Positions 1 to 8,006 of a stretch of 33,777 bases of DNA are shown here, in pieces; position 1 is the stretch's first letter, and each line of letters opens with the position of its first letter. A program made the translations under genes and the position numbers. Source of the stretch: Clostridia bacterium (GTDB taxonomy: Bacteria; Bacillota; Clostridia; Oscillospirales; CAG-272); the NCBI GenBank assembly GCA_017938885.1, contig JAGBAS010000059.1:1-33777 (forward strand), in the 5' to 3' direction. Under the pieces are notes generated by a model. It was not told where the DNA came from. It ran no database searches and saw only the letters and a list, made by a program, of their open reading frames with translations.

Positions 1-1604
1 AAATGGCTGTCACGGTCCTTGGCGTAGTCGTATTCATCGACAAATGCAAGGTATTCCTGTTGGGTGATCTTGCCTTGGTGGTAATCGGCCACGACCTGGT
101 TAAAGCTGTTCTTGGCGGTGTCGATGCGGTCACGCTCGGCCTCCATGTAGGCCAGCTTGCCGTCGGTGATCTCGCCCTCCAAAAGAACCATGTACTCTTT
201 GTAAACGCTATCCGTAAAGGATTCGGTATAAGTAAAGGTTTCGGCGGCGATAAAGCCCTTAGCCAGTAGAACGACCGCCACAATGATGATGAACTTATTC
301 GCCAGCAGGAGCTTACCCATCTCCGCGCCGAACAGGGTGCGGCAGGGCATGGGGATGGCTCTTGCGGGGAGCTTGATGGGCTTCTTGGTCTTGATCTTGA
401 CCGCGCCTTGGGTGCGACAGAAGGCGAAAGCAGACAGGGCGGCGAAGGCCAGAGCAAGGACAGCGAACAGGCCGATGGACAGCGGAATATAGGGGACGGA
501 TTCCTCAAATACGTTGAGGGAGTAGTAGCGGGTGTATGCCGTTTTGATGTCCATGACCGTGAACAGGTTGAGCATATCAAAGGAGCCCGTCTGCTCCAAC
601 GAGATAAAGAAATACAGCACGAAGTTGACCGCCACAGCGCCCAGGGATGCCACGAAGGTCAGGGCGTACTTCTTGATGAACACCGAGAGCAGCATAATGA
701 GGGTGCCGAGGGCAAACAAAACTAAAATCTTGGTCAGCACCGACACGGCCAGCAGCTCGCCCACGGTGATGATCTCGGGGCAGAACTTGAAGTCCTCAAA
801 GACCTGGACAAAGTTGCCGAGGGAGGAGAACCCGTAGCTTGCACCGTAAAAGGCCAAGGAGGTGGCGGTGAACAGCACCACGGCGAGGGTAGTGAACAGA
901 GCCAGTGCGCCCAGTTTGTTCAGGAAGGTGTGCAGTCTGCCCTTCTTGGTGGCATGGAGGATGGGGTACATGCCCGAGGAGAATTCCTCGATGCACAGGC
1001 CGGGGGCAAGCACCAGCATGAGCATGACGAGCAGGACGTTTCCGCTGGTATAGGCGTGGTATTCGTCCCAGCCCACGGCGTATTCGTAGTCGATAGGAAT
1101 GAGGGAGTTGACCTCGTAGATGTACTCAATGTCGGACTGGTACTTGTATTCGTAGTCGTTTTCGGTCACACCCGAGGCGAGGTAGTCTTCTTTCGCGATA
1201 ATGGCGGCCTTGACGACTCGCTTCAGGTCCTTGGGGTAGGAGTCTAACTCAGCCATATACCGCTGAGCGGTGAAGTAGTCCCAGTACTTTTGAGAATGCT
1301 CGTCATTCTCAAACATAAAGCCTTGAGCTCCAGGGTTCTTCTCGAGGAACTCCTGCCTGGCCTGCTCCATTTCGGGCAGGAACACCTCGTTGTAGTAGGT
1401 GGTCAGGCGGTCATACTCGGCCTTCCACGCCTCGGGGTCATCATTATAGGCCTCCAGAGCGGCCAGCACGTCCTCGGACAGGTCGGTTGCGGGATCATGC
1501 TTGGCCTCGGAGTAGGACAACAGGGCGTTCAGGAAAAACAGGATGATGAACAGGCCGAGGATGAATTTGTTGCTGATGAGTTTTTTGCATTCGTATGTAA
1601 ACAT
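1..1604 (-). CDS. ABC-2-type transporter permease, partial (3' end beyond the window)
   Basis: The reading frame starts at the ATG at 1604, after a GAAGG-like site, and stays open to the left edge, so about 534 codons are visible and the C-terminus is missing. The product begins MFTYECKKLISNKF and has a membrane segment at about residues 9-27, a long hydrophilic stretch to about 180, and several further hydrophobic segments. A second block then starts with AEMGKLLLANKF and another membrane segment, which resembles the N-terminus of the protein. This suggests an internal duplication of the kind ABC-2 or bacitracin-type permeases can show. It is the last visible gene of module 1, 21 bp after a lipoprotein gene. 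No ATPase gene is in the window; it could lie to the left. The transporter role is inferred from topology and context; the substrate is unknown. Confidence 0.65.
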   Translation of the reverse strand, partial: MFTYECKKLISNKFILGLFIILFFLNALLSYSEAKHDPATDLSEDVLAALEAYNDDPEAWKAEYDRLTTYYNEVFLPEMEQARQEFLEKNPGAQGFMFENDEHSQKYWDYFTAQRYMAELDSYPKDLKRVVKAAIIAKEDYLASGVTENDYEYKYQSDIEYIYEVNSLIPIDYEYAVGWDEYHAYTSGNVLLVMLMLVLAPGLCIEEFSSGMYPILHATKKGRLHTFLNKLGALALFTTLAVVLFTATSLAFYGASYGFSSLGNFVQVFEDFKFCPEIITVGELLAVSVLTKILVLFALGTLIMLLSVFIKKYALTFVASLGAVAVNFVLYFFISLEQTGSFDMLNLFTVMDIKTAYTRYYSLNVFEESVPYIPLSIGLFAVLALAFAALSAFAFCRTQGAVKIKTKKPIKLPARAIPMPCRTLFGAEMGKLLLANKFIIIVAVVLLAKGFIAAETFTYTESFTDSVYKEYMVLLEGEITDGKLAYMEAERDRIDTAKNSFNQVVADYHQGKITQQEYLAFVDEYDYAKDRDSH

Positions 1605-1625
1605 GGCTTCGCACCTTCGCCTTTA

Positions 1626-3017
1626 TTAGCTATACTGTCGGATCTCTTCCCCCGCGCCGTCGGTCTCGATAAACCGCATGGTACCGTCGTGGAGATCCAC
1701 CACCACCAAATAATCCCTCATGGCCGTGTTTCCGTTAAAATCCTGATTGTAATAGTTCTGCCATTGCTCATAGTTCTGGATAGTCAACCAAATGCACTCG
1801 CCATCCACACCCAAGAGGCTTAGCTGAACAGGCTTGTCCTTGTAGTAGACAGAGCACACCACTTCCTCTGCGCCGGTATTCACGTTCATGCGGTAGACGA
1901 TACCATCCTGACGCGGCGTAAAGCGGTGATCATTTTTCCATGAAAAGTAGTCCTTGTGGGGATGTGTTTCCAGCTCTTCGGCCGTGATCATTTTGGTATA
2001 GTACACATAATCACCTGCAAGCTCATAGCCGTTATCGGGGAGGGTGCGAGTCTCGCCTGTTTCTATGTTATAGATGGTCAGATCGTCAGATTCTCCGTAT
2101 TCCATGTTGGGGCTGTAAATGATGTACTTGTCGCTGTAATTGGCAATCCTCTGTTCGTCCAGAAATTCCGTTTCCTGATCGAAGGCCAGCGTGTTTTTGT
2201 AAATGATCTCACTGCCACGGAGTTGATAGTATAGCTCCCCTCGAATATAGTAGCACCAAGAGAAAGACAGATCTCCCGAGATGACCTCGGCTTTCTTGGT
2301 GTCCATATTCAAGCGCTTCAGGGAGGTAACGGCCGCGCCACCCTGGCCGCCGTAGCCCGCTTCCAGGAAATACAGTATATTTCCTTCTTCACAGACGATT
2401 TCAATATTGTTCGATGCGCCATCGTAGGTGGGAATGGTATACAGCAGCTCCACGTTATTGCGTTGAAAATCACAGCGATAGAGCTTATAGACAAAGTCCT
2501 TATACATATTCCTAAAATAGAAATGCTCCTTGCCTACGTAGCTGACGAGTTCAAAGCTATCCGACCAAGCCAAATTGAACATACAGTCCTCCCCGCCGTC
2601 GCAGAGCTGGTCGGGACACCAGGGGAGGATGTTACCCGTCAGCTTGTTGTAAAACCACGTACTGCCGTTATTGGCCTGAATCGTGCGGCCCGTGGGCATA
2701 ATGGCAAAAATCTCCTGCTTGCCATTCTGTCTGTATAGCTCGAACAGCTCTTCGGTGGTTTTTCCTTCAAAGTAGGGCGTGTCTCCCAGCTTTTGGACGC
2801 TCACGTTCCAATCGGCAGGGGTGATGATGGTACCGATGATATTGGCCTCGCCGTTGGCGCCGACCTGGGGTACGTCGGCCAGGGATTCAGCCAGAGACTC
2901 TGCCTCCTTCCGGCTTTCCAAAATGTTCTCAAATTCGTTTCGCCTGGTGCGGGCGCAGGAGGCGAGGGAGGTCACCAAAAGTGCGGTGACTAAGGCTAAC
3001 ATAATGATTTTTTTCAT
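1626..3017 (-). CDS. Beta-propeller-like lipoprotein, type P, module 1 (P1)
   Basis: A 463-residue protein with a lipoprotein signal peptide: charged MKK, a hydrophobic core and the lipobox LASC with Cys21 as lipidation site. The mature part has many repeated short strands and aromatic-acid turns (YYxxGELYY, GDYVYYTK, DKYIIYSP) like the DUF5050 type of beta-propeller lipoproteins in Clostridia. A cysteine triad, Cys134, Cys139 and Cys145, follows the phrase FYNKLTGN. It is closely related to the type P protein at 8007-9416, with identical stretches such as QVGANGEANIIGTI and YRCDFQRNNVELLYTIP. RBS AAAGGA precedes the ATG. It lies in the module 1 operon between another lipoprotein and the permease. 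A surface sensor or a transporter partner is plausible; the function is not known. Confidence 0.75.
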   Translation of the reverse strand: MKKIIMLALVTALLVTSLASCARTRRNEFENILESRKEAESLAESLADVPQVGANGEANIIGTIITPADWNVSVQKLGDTPYFEGKTTEELFELYRQNGKQEIFAIMPTGRTIQANNGSTWFYNKLTGNILPWCPDQLCDGGEDCMFNLAWSDSFELVSYVGKEHFYFRNMYKDFVYKLYRCDFQRNNVELLYTIPTYDGASNNIEIVCEEGNILYFLEAGYGGQGGAAVTSLKRLNMDTKKAEVISGDLSFSWCYYIRGELYYQLRGSEIIYKNTLAFDQETEFLDEQRIANYSDKYIIYSPNMEYGESDDLTIYNIETGETRTLPDNGYELAGDYVYYTKMITAEELETHPHKDYFSWKNDHRFTPRQDGIVYRMNVNTGAEEVVCSVYYKDKPVQLSLLGVDGECIWLTIQNYEQWQNYYNQDFNGNTAMRDYLVVVDLHDGTMRFIETDGAGEEIRQYS

Positions 3018-3059
3018 AATAGAGTTTCCTTTCTATTTTGGGGTGGTTACACAGAATAT

Positions 3060-4472
3060 TCATTCAGTCTGCGGTATTTCAAGAATGGTCACGCTTCCGT
3101 TTTGCAAATCAGCAACTGCATAACAAACAGTCGCATATTCGTTCCCGGAAAACTCTTGATTGTAGAAGTTCTTGAAACCCTCATAATTGTGGAAAGAAAT
3201 ATAGATCGCTTCACCATCAATTTCAAAATCTTTAATTCGAACGGGAATATCTTTATAAGTAAGCTGGAACACACATTCTTCAGTCACTTTTTCTGCACCA
3301 ATGTATACGCGGTAGATCCTCCCTGCACCTTGGGTATCTGTCTCCTTTATAATGGGCTTTGCACCGGGTCTGGGTCTTACTTCCTCCCATGTATACGTGT
3401 AATAATCCTTCAATGGGCTTTCAGCAATCTCTTCGTCTGTTAAATTTTTAGTGTAGTATACGTAATTACCGGACAGTGCGAAATCACTACCTTTAATCTC
3501 CAGTGTAACCATAGTATCGCTTTGCGTATCATATATGAATTTGTCCGTACCTTGGCGTTCTCTCAAAAAAATATATCGGTCATTATATACTTGAATAAAG
3601 GCATTTTTTTGAAGCAGTTTGGCATTGGAGAAAGATAAATCGGTTTGATAGATATCGTCCGGATTATTCGCGGTTGAATAAAAAACCATATTATTTACGA
3701 TTGCAACGGAGGCTAAATCTATTTTCCCTGAAACCAGTTCCTTTGCCCCATTACGCACATCCATGGCATACAACGAACCAATGCCATCCGCATCATCTGC
3801 ATTATAGGCTACTTGTAAATAGTATAAAATATTGTCTTTCTCATAAAAAACTTCAATATCGTCCATATACCCATAATAGCCATCAACTCTGCCATCTCCG
3901 TCATTATCTTGCGGCACTTGATAATAGGCAACATCCAAAACTTTTTCAATGTTATTTCTTTGAAAATCGCAACGAAAAACGCCGTATGTACTGCCCTTTT
4001 CATCCATACTTGCTAAAAAGTATATATAATCGTCCGAAATATACTGAAAATACAAACCGGATCTTAACCAAATGCAATCCTTACCATCACACAAGGGATC
4101 GCTGCACCAATTACTGAAATTACCGGTCAATTTATTGTAAAAAAACTGCTTAGTGTCATCCGCATTGTCGTACAGCCGTCCTGTGGGGATCGAACTGATT
4201 CTGATATTACCACATCCTCGGCTGATCGCTTGCAAATCTTCAAGGGTTTTCCCCTCGTAAAAGGGCGTACTTCCTGTTTTCAGCATGACAGGGGTTGCAT
4301 AATCGGGCGCGCTCTCGCCCGTAATGTTTCCGTTTGTTTCGGGTATTGCGTCCAGAGATTCGGCTTCCTTCTGGCTCTCCAGTTGATCCTCGTATTGCCC
4401 ACGGCGGGAGCAGGAGGCAAGGGAGGTGAGCAGAAAGATGGCGGATAGAGTGATGAGTAGGGCGTTTTTCAT
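3060..4472 (-). CDS. Beta-propeller-like lipoprotein, type Q, module 1 (Q1)
   Basis: A 470-residue lipoprotein with lipobox LASC (Cys21), then a charged linker SRRGQYEDQLESQKEAESL and a propeller-like body. The cysteine triad is Cys123, Cys128 and Cys133, again after FYNKLTGN. I chose the ATG at 4472, which gives a standard MKN signal start and has GGGA upstream. An in-frame ATG at 4496 overlaps the stop of the preceding gene as ATGA and cannot be excluded. The body, about 3060-4280, is visibly more AT-rich than its neighbours, while the signal-linker part is GC-rich and almost matches that of the type P protein in module 2. This looks like a mosaic gene. Overall it is most similar to the type Q protein at 6562-7974. 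The function is unknown. Confidence 0.75.
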   Translation of the reverse strand: MKNALLITLSAIFLLTSLASCSRRGQYEDQLESQKEAESLDAIPETNGNITGESAPDYATPVMLKTGSTPFYEGKTLEDLQAISRGCGNIRISSIPTGRLYDNADDTKQFFYNKLTGNFSNWCSDPLCDGKDCIWLRSGLYFQYISDDYIYFLASMDEKGSTYGVFRCDFQRNNIEKVLDVAYYQVPQDNDGDGRVDGYYGYMDDIEVFYEKDNILYYLQVAYNADDADGIGSLYAMDVRNGAKELVSGKIDLASVAIVNNMVFYSTANNPDDIYQTDLSFSNAKLLQKNAFIQVYNDRYIFLRERQGTDKFIYDTQSDTMVTLEIKGSDFALSGNYVYYTKNLTDEEIAESPLKDYYTYTWEEVRPRPGAKPIIKETDTQGAGRIYRVYIGAEKVTEECVFQLTYKDIPVRIKDFEIDGEAIYISFHNYEGFKNFYNQEFSGNEYATVCYAVADLQNGSVTILEIPQTE

Positions 4473-4492
4473 GGTTTGATTCCCTTTCTGTT

Positions 4493-5788
4493 TCATGACT
4501 CGACGGGAGGAATGAACGTATACATGGCGTCGGGACTGTTAATATCCACCATCACCACAGTACCGTCCTCCAAGGTGAGCTTACCCGTGACGGTATAGCC
4601 GTACTCGTCGGCGGTGTAGATCTCCCATTCTGTGATGGGCTGGCAAGTGCCGTTATAAAGGAAAAATTGTCTCTTGACATCTTCATCCAAAATCTCCACA
4701 TAGGCATAGCGATCATAGGAGACATCACGGTGGATCGTACCCGAAAAAATACCGTGATGATTTTTATCCTTATATTTATGAAGAAAAACACGGTAGGACA
4801 GGCGGAAATAGTCTTCGCTCAGGTTATCGAACAGCCCTTGGCGGACTCTTTCCGCCTCAGCGTGCAACGCGGCCAGCTTTTTGGCGTGGGTGTCGGCATC
4901 CACCTTGCTCCCCTCGGCGTAGCGGTACGCCCCCAGCAGGACGGGACGGTAGGAGGCGTTGAGGTGCACGTAGGTGATACCTGTACTGCCGCCGTAGTAG
5001 GTCTTGTTTTCGCTGACCGTGGTCAAGTCAAGCCCACCGATATAGATACTGCCGCCCCCCGTAATGTTCCCCTCGTTGTCGGTGACCGTGAAATCCACAA
5101 AATTGTCTTCAATGCAAGGACGAGAGATGTTCGGATACTGCCACAGGAGTACAGTGTCCTTCGTGATGACGACCGACTGCCCGAGAGAGGCGCGCTTCTC
5201 CTCGGTATTCACATTGAGGTATTCCCAAGCGGGGTAGTATTCCTCCTTCTCCGGGTTCCACACCGACCAGATCGGGTATTGGTTATACTCGATCTGCACC
5301 GTCTCAAACAGCGCACCGCCCTCATCGGGGGTCACGGTGATCCGCTCACCCTCCCTGCATCTGAATTGCAACAGAATGAGCCGCTGACCCAGACGCTGTT
5401 CGGTCTCTACCGTAACCGTATCATCCTTGGCCGTAAGGATGTTTGCTGTGTCAAAATTACCTCCCACACTCAACCGCTGTACTTGCACAATGGTGGGATC
5501 CTCCACCCACTCCGCGTCGGGAAATGGCGTGGCGGCACTCTCGCTCTCGGTGCTCTCGGTCGTGGGGGGCGTGTCCACACCGGGATCCGACAGCATAGCC
5601 GGCAGGAACGCCGCCGTTACCCCTACGGCCAACAGAGCCACACAAGCGGCGATCAAAAGCATTCGTCGGGGGCGGTTGCCTGTTCGGTGTACGCCCCCGC
5701 GGGTGAGTTCCTCCCGTTTTTGCAGGACCTCCTCATAGATGCGGTCATCCAGAAGCCCCATGATCTCGTATTTCTTTTCATGCTTCAT
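4493..5788 (-). CDS. Membrane-anchored probable anti-sigma factor or sensor, module 1 (A1)
   Basis: A 431-residue single-pass membrane protein. A charged N-terminus of about 42 residues should be cytoplasmic, followed by a membrane segment at about 43-63 (MLLIAACVALLAVGVTAAFLP), a Pro/Thr/Ser/Glu linker and an extracytoplasmic domain of about 340 residues. It shares with its paralogue at 9445-10788 a box at about residues 211-266 and two cysteines, Cys144 and Cys225. The start overlaps the stop of the sigma factor gene as ATGA (5785-5788), the usual arrangement of a sigma factor and its membrane-bound regulator. I see no zinc-binding HxxxCxxC anti-sigma motif, so the anti-sigma role comes from topology and linkage only. 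A sensor that delivers an envelope signal to the sigma factor is the likely job. Confidence 0.6.
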   Translation of the reverse strand: MKHEKKYEIMGLLDDRIYEEVLQKREELTRGGVHRTGNRPRRMLLIAACVALLAVGVTAAFLPAMLSDPGVDTPPTTESTESESAATPFPDAEWVEDPTIVQVQRLSVGGNFDTANILTAKDDTVTVETEQRLGQRLILLQFRCREGERITVTPDEGGALFETVQIEYNQYPIWSVWNPEKEEYYPAWEYLNVNTEEKRASLGQSVVITKDTVLLWQYPNISRPCIEDNFVDFTVTDNEGNITGGGSIYIGGLDLTTVSENKTYYGGSTGITYVHLNASYRPVLLGAYRYAEGSKVDADTHAKKLAALHAEAERVRQGLFDNLSEDYFRLSYRVFLHKYKDKNHHGIFSGTIHRDVSYDRYAYVEILDEDVKRQFFLYNGTCQPITEWEIYTADEYGYTVTGKLTLEDGTVVMVDINSPDAMYTFIPPVES

Positions 5789-6366
5789 ATGGTGATACCC
5801 TCCTTTTCCAGTTGTATGCGCAGCTCCTCCCGCATGGCGGCCAGCTCCTTATTGACGGTGGATTCGCTGACCTTCAACATCCCCGCAATCTTGCGGATGG
5901 GATCTCCGCAGCCGTAGCGACACACAAAAATGAAGCGTCTGCGCTCGGTGGTCTGCTCCAGATAGCGGCTGATGACGGCCGCGATGGTGCGGGAGTCCTC
6001 CTCCGCGGCGGCATCGTCCCGCCCTAAACAGTCGTCCAGCTCGGAGAGGGAGACCACCATGTGGGGCGGGATCCGACGCTCCCGATGGCGGTGCTCATAG
6101 GCGTTCAGAGCATTGCCGCGAACCACCTTGACCAGAAACGCGAACAGGCAGTCGGGTCTGGCGGGCGGGATGCTGTTCCAGGCGTCCAGGTAGGTGTCGT
6201 TAAGCACCTCCTCGGTGTCACAATCATCGTGAAGAAGGTTGTAGGCGATGGAGTACAGGCTCCGCCCGTACCGCTCGGCGGTCAGCGCGATGGCCGCTTC
6301 GTCCCGCTTCCAGAAAAGCTCCACGATACGGCGATCCTCCCGCTTTTGTTTTTCGTCGGAGCGCAT
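5785..6366 (-). CDS. ECF-type RNA polymerase sigma factor, module 1
   Basis: A 193-residue sigma-70 family protein. Region 2 covers about residues 13-95, with FWKRDEAAI, AYNLLHDDCDTEEVLNDTYLDAW and WNSIPP. Region 4 covers about 138-188, with a helix-turn-helix around IRKIAGMLKVSESTVNKELAAMREEL. There is no region 1 or 3, which fits an ECF sigma factor. An upstream in-frame ATG at 6396 exists, but the ATG at 6366 has the strong site AGGAGGTGA a few bases before it, so I used 6366. The gene opens the module 1 operon and overlaps the membrane protein gene by four bases. It probably directs polymerase to the module promoters, possibly including its own; this is inference. Confidence 0.88.
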   Translation of the reverse strand: MRSDEKQKREDRRIVELFWKRDEAAIALTAERYGRSLYSIAYNLLHDDCDTEEVLNDTYLDAWNSIPPARPDCLFAFLVKVVRGNALNAYEHRHRERRIPPHMVVSLSELDDCLGRDDAAAEEDSRTIAAVISRYLEQTTERRRFIFVCRYGCGDPIRKIAGMLKVSESTVNKELAAMREELRIQLEKEGITI

Positions 6367-6455
6367 ATCCTCACCTCCTTTTCTCCCTCTATCCATTCAG
6401 TCCGCGTTTTTTGGCGGATCTGTAATCATCATTCAAAAAATTTTGGGGGGATTCC

Positions 6456-6504
6456 ATTATAGCATAATCCATTTATGGGGAAAATACCCCGTTGGCACGA
6501 TTTC
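6456..6504 (-). promoter_or_regulatory. Promoter region of module 1 with conserved upstream element
   Basis: Read on the minus strand, there is an extended -10 TGCTATAAT (6456-6464) within ATTATGCTATAAT. The -35 region 17 bases upstream (TTTTCC) is weak. Thirty-two bases upstream of the -10 lies GAAATCGTGCC (6494-6504). The same element stands at the same distance before the module 2 sigma gene (11489-11499). It could be a binding site for an activator or for an alternative polymerase. Confidence 0.55.
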
Positions 6505-6514
6505 ATGGGAGTAT

Positions 6515-6541
6515 GAAAAGAACAGCCGCAAAATGCGGCTG
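6515..6541 (-). terminator. Intrinsic terminator at the end of module 2
   Basis: On the minus strand a perfect 8-bp stem, CAGCCGCA with TGCGGCTG, closes a 3-base loop and is followed by TTCTTTTC. It lies 20 bp after the stop of the last module 2 gene and before the module 1 promoter, so the two modules are separate transcription units. Confidence 0.8.
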
Positions 6542-6561
6542 CTCCATGGTTACGCGGTATT

Positions 6562-7974
6562 CTATTCGTCCTCATTGGGAAATTCCAAAAAGGTGAGAAT
6601 TCCTCTGTGCAGGTCAACCACACAGCTATGGGCATCGTATTCCACCGACTCGTCAAATTCACCGTGATTGTAGAAGTTCTCAAATTCCTCGTGGTTGCGG
6701 AAGGATACGTAGACCATCTCACCGTCGGGCTCGTAAAACTCGATGCGCACGGGCACGTCCTTGTAGGTGAGCTGCAGGACACATTCGCTCTCCCCCGTGG
6801 CAATATTCATGCGGTAGAGCTTTCCCGCGCCGTCGGTTCTGGCGGTCTTGTTGCCCTTCCACGTAAAGGAATAGTACTCCGCAAAGGGATCGTCCGTCAA
6901 TTCCTCGCCCATGACGCGGTCCTGGTAGTATACGTAGTTTCCGGATAGCTTGAAATTGTACTTGTCACCTCCGCCGGGGAGCTCGGTCATCCGGCCGGTG
7001 GACACATCGTATACATAGTACGGGGTGTACCCGTTTTTCTGTACGTACCCGCGGAGAACCATGTGGGTATCGTTATAGGATGAGATCTTCATGGCCTTGA
7101 ACACTTCCTCATGAGCTTCAAAGGACAGATCGGTTTTATAAATGATCTGCTTATCTCCATCCCGATTCCCGTATTCATAGTAGACGTCACCGTCAATTAT
7201 GGCCTCAACAAACTGGTCGGACTTCCCCGTGTACAGGACAGTCACCTCCTTGGTGGCCAGATCAAGCACCTTCCAGGCAAACAAGGAGCCTTTCCCCGAT
7301 TCATAGGCTTGCCCCGCGAAATACAGCTTCCCATCCTCCTCGTAAAGCGATTCAATGGCTTCCCAATACCCATAGCCTCCGTTCAGACCGTCGCTTTCAT
7401 AGAATGCGGGGATCTCGTACAAAAATTCGATGTTGTTTCTTTGATGGTCACAGCGGTACAGTCCGTATCCGTGGATCTGGTTTTCGACCGAAAAATAGAG
7501 CCAATCATGACTCACGTACAGGATGGAATAGCCATACGCCCAAATACACGCCTCGCTGTCGCATTCGCACAGAGGATCGGCGCACCATTTGCTCATGTTG
7601 CCCGTGAGCTTATTATAAAAGGTATCTCCGAAAACCTTGCCCGTCGGTAGGATACTGACCTCGGGCCGCACCTCGTTTTTGCGCCACATGGTCTTAAGCT
7701 CGTTTTCGGTCTTACCCGAAAAATAGGGCGTTTCTCCCGTCTTTTTGATGATGGGAAGGGCGTAGTCCTCCGAGGGGCTGCCGATGAAGCCGTTCAGGTC
7801 TGTCTGTTCCTCCAAGGGGGACTCGGGTCGGGTGTCTTTTATGCTCTCCAGTTGATCCTCGTATTGGCTTCTGCGGGAGCAGGAGGTAAGTAAGGGCAGA
7901 AAGAGAAGTAGAACGGTGAGCAGAATCGGGATGAATTTGCTTTGGCCGAATCTTTTCAGTTTATTTGTAAGCAT
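6562..7974 (-). CDS. Beta-propeller-like lipoprotein, type Q, module 2 (Q2)
   Basis: A 470-residue lipoprotein. The signal peptide has a longer basic N-region (MLTNKLKRFGQSK), a leucine-rich core and the lipobox LTSC (Cys32). The linker RSQYEDQLES resembles that of Q1. The cysteine motif reads CADPLCECDSEAC, with Cys131, Cys136, Cys138 and Cys143, one cysteine more than in the three paralogues. The start at 7974 sits nine bases after AGGAGG; the ATG at 7980 is only three bases from it and so less likely. It is the last gene of module 2, 32 bp after the type P lipoprotein. Strand-rich repeats suggest a propeller. The role is unknown, perhaps sensing or transport at the outer face of the membrane. 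Confidence 0.75.
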   Translation of the reverse strand: MLTNKLKRFGQSKFIPILLTVLLLFLPLLTSCSRRSQYEDQLESIKDTRPESPLEEQTDLNGFIGSPSEDYALPIIKKTGETPYFSGKTENELKTMWRKNEVRPEVSILPTGKVFGDTFYNKLTGNMSKWCADPLCECDSEACIWAYGYSILYVSHDWLYFSVENQIHGYGLYRCDHQRNNIEFLYEIPAFYESDGLNGGYGYWEAIESLYEEDGKLYFAGQAYESGKGSLFAWKVLDLATKEVTVLYTGKSDQFVEAIIDGDVYYEYGNRDGDKQIIYKTDLSFEAHEEVFKAMKISSYNDTHMVLRGYVQKNGYTPYYVYDVSTGRMTELPGGGDKYNFKLSGNYVYYQDRVMGEELTDDPFAEYYSFTWKGNKTARTDGAGKLYRMNIATGESECVLQLTYKDVPVRIEFYEPDGEMVYVSFRNHEEFENFYNHGEFDESVEYDAHSCVVDLHRGILTFLEFPNEDE

Positions 7975-8006
7975 AAACATGCACCTCCTCTCTAATGCGA
8001 ATGTGG

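Noticed and set aside
4667..5917. A 416-codon plus-strand open frame over the sensor and sigma genes
   Set aside because: It has no ribosome binding site or recognisable motif, and both minus-strand genes are well supported.
6456..6504. Classical ECF promoter (AAC at -35 and CGTC at -10) before the sigma genes
   Set aside because: Neither module has these boxes at a proper distance; the extended -10 fits the housekeeping sigma factor better, though control by the ECF factors through the conserved upstream element stays open.
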